From Ochromonas danica (lineage: Eukaryota; Sar; Chrysophyceae; Chromulinales; Chromulinaceae), in contig VKHL01000010.1 in NCBI GenBank assembly GCA_015146655.1, positions 302,421 to 366,420 of the forward strand: DNA of 64,000 bases, written 5' to 3'. Under the pieces are notes generated by a model that worked only from the letters and a program-made list of their open reading frames with translations, was not told the origin of the DNA and did not search any database. Made by a program: the position numbers and the translations under genes. Positions 10,954 through 20,457 of this stretch are shown here, piece by piece. The first letter of the stretch is position 1. Each line of letters begins with the position of its first letter.

Positions 10954-12031
10954 GCTCTCCCCGCATGTCTCTCTGAGCGATTCCAGATTGTTAAACGACA
11001 GATGCGTTTTCTAACTCTCGAAGGAAAAGATCGACTCTTTTTTGGAAAGAAAGGTGGTTGGCACTGACTGACCCACTAGCAGAGATCCAGAGACTTCTGT
11101 ACAGAGTAGAGCAAAAAAGTAGAATTCAGTGCAACCCAGAGATGGAATCGAGATGGAATCCATCACCTTGTCTGAGCAGCAGGAGGCGTTGGTTGATCTC
11201 CAGGAAGTCGCTTTCGAGGTGAGCCCTTCCCTCTCACTAGCTGTCTCCTTTCATCATCGATTGATTACTAGCTCTGTTACTGTTATGATTGACGCTTATT
11301 AGCAGAAAATGCAGGAGTGACGAGAGGATACTATTCAACTAAATGCGTCTCGTACAGCTGTTGCTTCGTCTCCTTCAGCAGTTGCTACCTTTCCAGGCTT
11401 TGAATCATAGCCATCGAAAGCTTACAATCAAACTCCCTCCGAGCTGTGAATGAGAAAAAAGAAGACCAATTATTATGGATCGTGCAAGTGATCGTCAATA
11501 AAAAAAGACGACAAACTGCAAGCTGCTATCACTCAGATCAGTCAGATCAAACAGATGAATTGGCTAACCTACAGCATATATTTACCAACTTAATTCTGTC
11601 TACAACCAGCACAACCATTACAATCGATAATTCGCAGTTCCTTACAGCCTTGTCTGTGAAGGAGCAGGAAGTGTTGACCTGTAGTCTTATTGTTCTTGAT
11701 GAGGAGGATCAGAGACTCCAATGTCGTTTATCTCGTTTTAAGGGCGATGCTTCAGGCAAAATAAAGGTGGGGGTTATGCGGTGACTGGTATAGTATTCAT
11801 AGGAGTGGAAGTGGTCTAGCAGCAGTGATGGCTTAGACTCTGTAGTGTTACTGTATAATATGAGGATGATGCTTCCTTCATTAGTCCATCAGATAGAGTA
11901 GACGAGGTAGTTCTAAATACCATGTCGTCAACATCATTATTACTAATATCATAATTATCTCCTTAACTATCACAGCTTCTGTTTCCTTCATCACGTCTTA
12001 TCAATGCTTGCTGTAATCAGCCTCTTCTTCC
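10954..12031. other. No gene recognised; 3' flank of the ankyrin gene
   Basis: Open frames here (for example around 11446-11784) have no domain or paralogue. The right part must include the 3' untranslated region of the minus-strand ankyrin gene ending at 12032. Confidence 0.4.
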
Positions 12032-15000
12032 CTACCTTGCTCCCTTGGCCCTCAGAAGTGCTTTAATCTCTTCTGTCTTAGCAACCTTCACAGCAGTCCT
12101 TCCATCCTAATTCAACAACAACCACAAGATACAAGACAGAGAGCACGACAAGGTTAGAGTCAAGAACAACAACACACTGTCAACATAACTACCACTGCCA
12201 CTACCATCTTATTACTATACTATGTAGTCTAACCTACTAACATATAACATATAGCAATGGTGATTAAACACAGCGCAGCTTACATTATCATACTTGTTCA
12301 CGTCCACCCGCCCATCACGTAATAAGATGATAATCACTTCAACATTTCCGCAGTCGCATACAGCATGCAAGGGCGTCCAACCCCACTAGTCAAACACGGT
12401 CAAATACATGTAGATTAAACATAAGGATAATCACAATGTAATCGTTCTACAGTATATCTGATCATACTAACATAATAATACTAATAATATATACTAATAC
12501 TAACAGCTTCACCTAAGCTATACTAACACCTACAATAACCTATTACATGTATACCATCACGACAGACTAACTATTAGATATCTACTCATAGTAACATATA
12601 CTATACATTAACATATTCATCTGCTTTCTACCTACACTAACACTAATTTATAACATGTTGCATATCATTATTGTAACATACTACTACATACTACAAGTAT
12701 ACTATACTATACAGCACAAGACTACTACCGGCATGGAAGCAGGAAGCAAGAATCGCAACACTTACATCATCAGGTTTGTTAACTTCCACCCGATCATTAA
12801 GTAATAGCATCTCAACTACTTCAATATGACCCCGAACACAAGCAGCATAGAAGGGCGTCCATCCCTCCTATTCAAACACAGTCACGCATATATTAGCTAT
12901 AACAATAGCAATCACATTTTAATCATTCTATATCTGCTCATACTAACATATTCTAATACTAACACCTTCACCTAAGCTATACTAACATCTACACTAACCT
13001 ATTACACACAAACCATCATCACAGACTAACTATTAGATATCTAGTCATAGTAGCATATACTGAACTATTTAACATGTTCATCTGCTTTCTACCTACACTA
13101 CCACTAACTTATAACATACGACAAATCATTATTGTGACATAGTATACAGTACAAGACTACTACTACCATGTGAGGAGGAAGCAATAATAGCCACACTTAC
13201 CTTATCAGCCTTGTTCAAATCGACTCGCTTATTAAATAATAAGGCACGAACCACTTCTACTTGACCCAACCTGCATGCATGATTAAAGGGAGAAAATCCA
13301 CCCTAGTCAAACACATGCACATATATTAGTTATAACAATAATAATCACATTGCAATCAGTCTACAGTATAGATCTGCTCATACTAACATGTGCTAATACT
13401 AACACCTTCACCTACTTTATACTAACACCTATAAACCATCATAACAGACTAACTATTATACTGTATATCTATTCATAATAACTGATGCTCTCTACCTACA
13501 CCAGTATTGTACACCACCTACCTACCTACCTACCTACACATTATTATGCCATACTATACAGCACAAGACTACTACCACGTAAGAAAGGATAGTCACACTT
13601 ACATCTTCAGGCATGTTCACATCAACCCGCTCATTAAGTAACAATAGCTCAATCACTTCGAGCTGAGCATTGTAGCATGCAATATGCAAGGGTGCCCATC
13701 CATACTAGTCAAACACAGTTAGATACAGTATATTAGATATCACAATAACAATCACATTTTAATCGTTCTATATCTGCTCATACCAACATATGCTGATACT
13801 AACACCTTCACCTAAGCTATACTAACATCTTCACTAACCTATTACATATAAACCATCATGACAGACTAACTATTAGATATCTAGTCATAGTAACATATAC
13901 TGCACATTAACATGTTCATCTGCTTTCTACCTACACTACCACTAACTTATAACATACTACAGTACATAGTATTGTGACATAGTATACAGTACAAGACTAC
14001 TACTACCGTGTAATAAGGAGGAAGAAAGCACAGCCACACTTACATTACCAGCCTTGTTAACATCCACTCGTTCATCAAGTAATAACATCTTAACTATTTC
14101 AACATGAACTCTCGCGCATGCAGATAGCAAGGGCGTCAAACCATTCTGGTCAAACACAGTCACATACATGTAGATTAAACATAAGGATAGCCACACTTAC
14201 ATTATTAGTGTTGTTTACTTCTACCCGCTTATCGAGCAACAGCATCTTAACTACTTCAACATGACCATTGTGACATGCAGCATGGAAGGGTGTCCATCCA
14301 GCCTGGTCAACCACAGTCGCATACAGTATATTAGCAACAACAATCAAAGTAAATATCTAATCATATTAACATATGCTACCAACATATACTACTGATCATA
14401 CTACTGACACCTAAACCTAACCCTACACTAACCTATTACACATAAAACGTCATGACAGACTAACTATCAGATATATACTCATAGAAACATATACTATACA
14501 TTAACATATTCATCTGCTTTCTATCTACACGAAAACAAATATCTTATAACATGTGGCATATCGTTATTGTAACATTCTATACCACACAGCTTAAGACTAC
14601 TACTACCATGTAAGGTGGAAGAAAGCATAGCCACACTTACATTATTAGACCTCCTCACATCCACTCGTTCATCACGTAATAGCACATTAACTACTTCAAC
14701 ATGACCATTGTCGCATGCCAAATTGAAGGGCGTACATCCATTCTAGTCAAACGCAGTCACATAAATAAGCTAAAACAATAATGCCACTGTAATCACTCTT
14801 ATCTGCTCATATTAACAGATGCACAATAACATATTCATCTGCTTTCTACCTACACTTATAACATGCTACATATCATTTGTTGTGAGGAAGAAACGATAGC
14901 CATACTTACATTATCAGTCTTGGTCACATCGACCTGCTCATTAAGTAATAAGATCCTAACGACTTCAACACGACCTTTAAAGCATGCAGCATGCAAGGGC

Positions 15001-16577
15001 GTAACTCCATTCTAAACAAACACAGTAACGTATAGTATATTAGCTACCTAAAATAACACTAACTTATAACATGTTGCATATCATAATTGTGGCTACTACC
15101 ATGTAAGGTGGAAGAACGCATAACAGCACTAACCTCATCAGCCTTGGTCACATTCACTCGTTCATCACGTAATAGCACATTAACTACTTCAACATGACCA
15201 TTGTAGCATGCAATATGTAAGGGCGTCCAACCATCCTAGTCAAACGCAGGCACATATATATCAGCTATAACACTAACGGCATTGTTACTAACGCTTTCAC
15301 CTTACGGTACAAGACTACTACCATGTAAGGTGGAAGACACGATATCAGCACTTACATTACCAGCCTTGCTCACATCCACCCGCCTGTCGAGTAAGAAGAT
15401 CTTAACCACTTCAACATTCCCAAAATAGCATGCATAATTAAAGGGAGTATCTCCTTTCTAGTCAACCATAATAACACATAAATATATGTAGAATTAGTAG
15501 GCAACAGCAATAACAACGTTATATCAACATCCTTCACATCCACTACAATTAATCAATTAAATATATCTACCGTTGGTGGTAATAGCAACCTATGCACAAT
15601 ACCAATTTCACCTATTTTATACCAAATCCTATCTTATAAGCTTTTAACCAACACTGATATGCCATATATACACTGAGAATACTCGCACTTTAACACACTT
15701 CCCTTTATACAATAGTATCATGACTATGATTGCTTACAACCAGAACATACAACCACTACGGCTAAGTATATATACAGTTATAAGCAGACTAGACAGATAA
15801 GATAATTAGTAGTTATTGAGATGTGTACATGCTCACCTCACTGTCCACAGCATTGACATCTATTGCTGGATGAAGTAACAACAACCTTGCCATCTCTTCA
15901 TTACCTCTAACGACTGACATGTGCAGTGCCGTTAAACCCTATTGACCATTATTAGACATTTACCACACACCACATTATATCACCCCTATTAGAATGCACA
16001 GCAATATAGTTGAGGTGTCCACAGACATCCTCCCTATCAACATCATAGCAACTACAATAGCAAGCAGCATCCTAGCTAACAGGCTTAGTTAGCTAGAGTA
16101 AACTATTCTTCATGACACCACCTTCTACACACTATATCAACCTGCAGCCTATAGTAAGTACTTTACCTTGATTTCTTCACCATCAACAGTCGTTGTGAAG
16201 TGATGATGGATTAGTGATGCAGGGATTCTATCAATTGCATTGCAGGTCTCCAGTGTTTTCAATGTAGTCACATCTCCTGACTCAATGACTTGCTGCCAAT
16301 TAGTGGAGCAATCTTGAAGTAGAACAGCAATCTGGCCCTCTTTTAGTTGAGGCATTAATTTGTCATTCAGAACCCGAGATTCTTCCAGCTTTCCCTCCGT
16401 CTCAACTCGTGCTGCTGCTTCTGTCTCCCTTACTTTGATGCTCTCGTCCAATTCAGACACCGCCTTCTTATTTACTGCCTGAGATTCTTCCATCTTTCTC
16501 TCTCCCTGTATTTTTCCTTCTTCTTCAGTCTTTCTCTTTTCTTCCTTTGTATCATGCTTCTCTATGCTCGACTGCAT
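12032..16577 (-). CDS. Ankyrin-repeat protein with one repeat per exon
   Basis: Thirteen exons on the complement strand: 16167-16577, 15837-15938, 15356-15457, 15134-15235, 14910-15011, 14641-14742, 14201-14302, 14044-14145, 13603-13704, 13201-13302, 12766-12867, 12284-12385 and 12032-12106. Eleven internal exons are each exactly 102 nt, phase 0, and encode one 34-residue ankyrin repeat (consensus like GWTPLHAACxxGHVEVV, then KMLLLDERVDVNKADN). The last exon adds a partial repeat of 24 residues and the stop, DGRTAVKVAKTEEIKALL-like. Predicted total is about 535 residues. The N-terminal exon encodes a charged coiled coil (K/E/R-rich, with repeated KMEESQAVN- and KLEESRVLN-type motifs) ending EEIK. 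The frame stays open upstream to 16709, so an earlier start is possible. Ankyrin arrays mediate protein-protein contact; the partner is unknown. Confidence 0.85.
12107..15836. repeat. Tandemly duplicated exon-intron units in the ankyrin gene
   Basis: Most introns between the 102-nt exons share long AT-rich stretches in the same order (blocks such as ATCTGCTCATACTAACATAT, AACACCTTCACCTAAGCTAT, CATCATGACAGACTAACTAT, TCATCTGCTTTCTACCTACA), giving a unit of roughly 400-440 bp. Others are shortened; the intron 14146-14200 is only 55 bp. The array therefore grew by copying exon plus intron together, followed by deletions in some introns. A short CTAC run (13520-13538) lies in one intron. Confidence 0.85.
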
Positions 16578-16728
16578 CTTTTCCGTCACCTCCAAAAAAT
16601 AGGAAAATACGAAATGAAAAGGCAGATAAATTAAAGTTCTGAGCACAGTTTGCAGCTCTTTGGTTGATGAGATCTGGTAACACAGCAGGCAAGATCTGAG
16701 TGCAACCACGGCATTTCGGGCTCAGTAT

Positions 16729-16841
16729 AGGCCTTTCGTATTTCGGGATTTTCGTGACGATAAAACGCGTTTTAACAAGTCGTTTTCCATGTGGTTTGTT
16801 GGACTCATTTTATCACGAAAATCCCGAAATACGAAAGGCCT
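16729..16841. mobile_element. 113-bp palindrome-ended MITE-like element
   Basis: The two ends are perfect inverted copies of about 29 bp (AGGCCTTTCGTATTTCGGGA... at the left, its complement at the right), enclosing a spacer containing AAACGCGTTTT and CCATGTGG. Relatives of the same sequence occur inverted at 46570-46652 and, as a shorter subtype, at 38319-38373 and 63766-63832. Size, hairpin structure and dispersal fit a non-autonomous DNA element. It sits between the 5' ends of the ankyrin gene and the second PLAC8-like gene. Confidence 0.75.
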
Positions 16842-17033
16842 GTATTTCGGGTTTGAGTGGGTGGGGCAGAATCGCAAGAAGCAATCTTATCGTTGGTCCA
16901 ACCAAAGTCCTGTCAGACTATCTTCTATCCCGTATCTTCTGTACCCAATGCCCGTGTCACTTTTTAATTAACTCATTTCCCTACGTTGTTGAAGGTGTTT
17001 CTTGATCAAATATTTGACTTACTGAAAGAAATA

Positions 17034-17957
17034 ATGTCAAATTGTTTACGTTCAGAAACTGTGATCATTTATCAAGCACATACCACCACACCTTCATCAT
17101 CATCCAAAGAAGACACCACATCAACAAGGACAAAAGATAAAACACAGACTCGAAAACCTGAAAAAGAATCAAAAGATAATTGGGAAATTGGTCTCTTTGA
17201 GATTGGTGATTGCTGTCTCTGTCTCTATTCGTTCACTTGCTGCTCATGCGCCGCAGCTTCAGCTAGAAGTGCATTAGATGGAAGTAGTTGGTGTGTGAAC
17301 ACTACATGCTTGAGTTCTGCTTTGCTTCGCTGGCTTGTACGGACAGCTTATGATATTGAGGGAGATGCACATGATGATTGTTGGAAGGGTCTGTGTTGTC
17401 CATGCTGTGTGATCAATCAAGCATTGCAAACCGCGACCAAACGGGGTCGTCCTCCCATTCCTGAGGTGGGACCTGAATTCAATGTGAACCCTCGCATAGC
17501 TTTTCAGAGAAGACCATGTGCGGAGCTCACTTATGATGCGTGCTATGCTTTGATATGCTGGCCTTGTACAGCAGGGTTAGTGGCGGAAACAGTGGGAATG
17601 CCGTTCTGGTTTGGCGCTTGTTGTGCTTCAGGCTTTGCAATGAACAGTGTGATGCGCTATCACTACCGTATTCGTCCCTTTATGGACAATGAATGGATAT
17701 TGGATTGTATGTTACCAAGTTTGCTCATTTCATTAAATTGTATTACCATGTATGTCACTTATCCACTTGCAGAATGGGGATTCGCCTTCGCTTCACTGAG
17801 TGAAACCAATGCAAGGGTAAATAGGCATGGGTGCTATGGATGTGGCTGTTGCACAACATGCAGTTACCTCAGTGACTATATTTTCACCTGTACTTGTACT
17901 GCACGAGAAGGTCGCTATCTTGATCGTACCAATATTGATGCTGTCAGTGGGCATTAG
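17034..17957 (+). CDS. PLAC8-like cysteine-rich membrane protein, copy 2
   Basis: Uninterrupted frame of 307 codons, using the ATG at 17034 by alignment with copy 1; the frame is open a little further upstream (to 16986), but that extension has no counterpart. Domain content is that of copy 1: a low-complexity N terminus, here Ser/Thr/Lys-rich, then the Cys-rich region with C-C-P-C-C and hydrophobic segments. The body is the same as copy 1 over about 810 bases as far as I could compare, apart from the penultimate/last codon (Tyr in copy 1, His here). The first 40 codons differ by substitutions and indels, which suggests gene conversion of the 3' part. Confidence 0.75.
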   Translation: MSNCLRSETVIIYQAHTTTPSSSSKEDTTSTRTKDKTQTRKPEKESKDNWEIGLFEIGDCCLCLYSFTCCSCAAASARSALDGSSWCVNTTCLSSALLRWLVRTAYDIEGDAHDDCWKGLCCPCCVINQALQTATKRGRPPIPEVGPEFNVNPRIAFQRRPCAELTYDACYALICWPCTAGLVAETVGMPFWFGACCASGFAMNSVMRYHYRIRPFMDNEWILDCMLPSLLISLNCITMYVTYPLAEWGFAFASLSETNARVNRHGCYGCGCCTTCSYLSDYIFTCTCTAREGRYLDRTNIDAVSGH

Positions 17958-18195
17958 AGCTATAGTATATGGCTGAGGTAACTCCTTCTCGTATCTTAGA
18001 GTATTTGCAAATGGCCTGGACATTATTCACTTAAGCGTTGTATTGTTTTATATCGTGCGTTTGTGTCGTAAACTTGTGACTGATTTTGTCACACTTTTCA
18101 ATTAATACTAAAATAAAATAAAATCACTCTTTGTTCCTTTTCTCTATATATGAGCCGTTACAAATGATTACACACTTAATAGGGACAGGAAGACG

Positions 18196-18972
18196 TTAAG
18201 CCATATCCATCACATTCTTCGCTCTTCTCCCAACGTTCTGATTGGAAGTTATGAGTGGACTTATACTTGCATTACTTTCTGCAGATCGAGAAGAAGTTGG
18301 ATCAAGATAAAGCTGAGTGGGATATTTTGTCAAATCATCCAGTCGTACAGCTTCACCTACGAAAAACTTCTTTTGAATACGATATGCATTAGTATAGATT
18401 AGCCAGGCAGTATAAAGAACAGCCGTTGCAGCACAAAGCATAACAGGATAATCCATAATTAAGATGCAAGCAAAGAGAACTGTGGAGAGATTACCCCCTA
18501 AACCACATGCAAAGGCACGAAAAATCAAATCACGTTCATCATTAATCCCTTCCACAGCTTCATCCATACTACCATCTTTTCCACGTAATGCCTTTCCACT
18601 TCCCCATATTGTAGTAATCGTAGATAAAGAAACACAAGCAATATTTGAACAGATGGAGAAGATAGCAGACATATGAAGAAATGCTTTAGGGACAGGATGA
18701 CTATTTTCAGGGATATTTAACTCAATTAGACAAGTGGTAGTAAAACCTGCTAGAACAGCAGCTTGAGTAGCCATTGCAGAGAAGTTTTCAGTGTAGAGAT
18801 TCAATTCCTATACAGACAAGGCATCATATCATATCATATCATATCATAACATAAGAACAATGAAGCAGTGAGTTGGTAATTGGGAAAATGTAATAATTTA
18901 TACCTTTTCACGTAACTTTATAGCAGATTGCTTTAAATTAACTTCTAATAGAGAGCGATCAGCTGCTAACAT
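18196..18972 (-). CDS. Orai-like calcium-channel subunit
   Basis: Exons (complement) 18904-18972 and 18196-18807, phase 0, give 226 residues. Four hydrophobic segments follow a short amphipathic N terminus (LKQSAIKLREKELNLYTE). The first segment, Q-A-A-V-L-A-G-F-T-T-T-C-L-I-E-L, aligns without gaps with Orai TM1: the Gly-Phe pair is followed at the same spacing by Glu52, the equivalent of the pore glutamate (E106 of human Orai1), and Thr48 lies at the V102 position. TM2 to TM4 follow, then a hydrophilic tail of about 55 residues. Orai proteins form plasma-membrane Ca2+ entry channels. Whether this one is store-gated cannot be told from sequence, and no STIM-like partner is in the window. It is divergently arranged with the methyltransferase gene, 212 bp apart. 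Confidence 0.75.
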
Positions 18973-19056
18973 ATTTTAGTTATAATATGTAATAACAAAA
19001 TATAGAATGATACGAAAAGGAGAAAGAGAATGAAATTGTCCTGTCATTCTCTCTTA

Positions 19057-19123
19057 TTAACTTAATGGTCTAGACTATCCTTATTAAGTTAATATACCCT
19101 ATTAACTTAATGTGTTAACTTAA
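19057..19123. promoter_or_regulatory. Four TTAASTTAA motifs in a divergent promoter
   Basis: The 212-bp gap between the Orai-like gene (minus) and the methyltransferase gene (plus) holds TTAACTTAA at 19057, TTAAGTTAA at 19084, TTAACTTAA at 19102 and TTAACTTAA at 19115. The motif is nearly its own reverse complement, so copies can be read from either gene. Clustering between two divergent starts suggests a shared regulatory site; this is inference from position only. Confidence 0.45.
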
Positions 19124-19184
19124 GAAGGAATAGGCTGCTGCATCATTCGCAGCATCAACACTACAGTACAGTATTGCGAAGGTA

Positions 19185-19665
19185 ATGAGAAGTTGCTTTG
19201 GTTGGTTAGCTATACTAGTGATAATGTCCTCTTTTATAGTACAATCAAAGCTATTTATTGTTCAAACAAATGATCCTGATCTTGGTAGTTATCGATGGAA
19301 ATGTGACAAGTTTTCATCATCACCTGATGACTTCTTCTGGGAGAACTTTCTACTGGAACTGAAGAAAGCACAACTATGGCCTGAAGATCGAGTCTTCCAT
19401 CTTCTGGAAGCTTTTGATAATCAGAAAGGTCAATATGTCACACTCTCACCAGAGAATGTGATGTCCTTCTGGTCGACTGCCCAACCTGTGCATCTTTTGG
19501 TTCACCTGCTGCATAACTCAGACAACACACACAATGGGCAAGGGACAATGATGATGATGATGATAGCAGGGAGAAGTTTTAATACAGATGAGTCTGGTTT
19601 AGCTATTGGTCATCAAGGTGGACGAATTCTTATCCAAGAAGTTAGTGCAGCAGCATTAGGAACAG

Positions 19666-19698
<33 letters not shown>

Positions 19699-20417
19699 AC
19701 TAGCTCATACTAGCTACAGTAGCTAGCACATGAGATAGGATGAATGAATCACTATGATTGACAATGGTTCTTTGATTGATAACCTAGGCTTAGTATCATG
19801 GGATGGAGCGGTTGTTCTAGCCAAGTATTTGGAAAGTCATGAAGAGATTATCAGAGGAAAGCATGTGTTGGAAGTGGGAGCTGGCACGGGAATTGCTGGC
19901 ATGGCAGCAGCTTTATTAGGAGCGTCGAGTGTGATTCTTACTGACTTACCCTATGCTTTATCTAACCTTCAGTCTAATATTGCTAGGACAATAGACAATA
20001 ACAGCCATTTAATTGATCATAACCATTTGAATAGTAAGATGTTAGATTGGAAAGATCCTAATACCTATCCAATCGATCACCATTGGGAGGTTATATTAGG
20101 TGCTGATGTTGTATGGCTAGAAGATTTAGTACATCCATTAGTAGAAGCACTTCGAAGTTGTTCTTCAGAGGATACAAGAATTCTGTTAGCCCATCAGGTT
20201 CGACTATTGTTTCTACCATGTTTTACTAAAGCAATATGATTGAATTCTTTGTGTGTTTGTATTCCTTTAGACTCGCACCTTGCGAACTGATTCTGTCTTG
20301 TGGGATGCATTGACAACTGCTGGTTTTTCATGGAAGACGATTCCATCAAATGAACTTCATGTGGATTTCTCTTCTCCTCGTATTAGCATAATAAAAATTA
20401 AGAAAACTCAACGATAA
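19185..20417 (+). CDS. Class I methyltransferase of the METTL21/FAM86-like (Methyltransf_16) type
   Basis: Exons 19185-19665, 19788-20197 and 20271-20417 give 345 residues. The N terminus has a signal-peptide-like hydrophobic stretch (about residues 5-21). The catalytic part begins near residue 135 and includes the conserved Trp165 (LVSWDGAVVLAKYL) and motif I V-L-E-V-G-A-G-T-G at 187-195. It continues with a hydrophobic strand ending ILTDLP, then the motif H-W-E-V-I-L-G-A-D-V-V-W typical of this family (where D/G-A-D-V-x-[YW] replaces the NPPY motif). The family methylates lysines of proteins such as elongation factors and chaperones. The target here is unknown, and the apparent secretory or organellar N terminus is unusual. 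The 3' end lies 40 bp from the tail-to-tail neighbour. Confidence 0.8.
19666..19698. repeat. GTTA microsatellite at a 5' splice site
   Basis: Eight copies of GTTA start exactly at the donor of intron 1 of the methyltransferase gene. Each unit offers a potential GTTAG donor, but only the first preserves the reading frame of the catalytic domain as I read it. Confidence 0.9.
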
Positions 20418-20457
20418 GAATTATATGAATTTTATTCATTTAGATTGATGTGGTGTT

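Noticed and set aside
16986-17033. N-terminal extension of PLAC8 copy 2 (MLKVFLDQIFDLL...)
   Set aside because: The corresponding bases upstream of copy 1 are not an open frame to a Met, and alignment places both starts at the MANC/MSNC codon.
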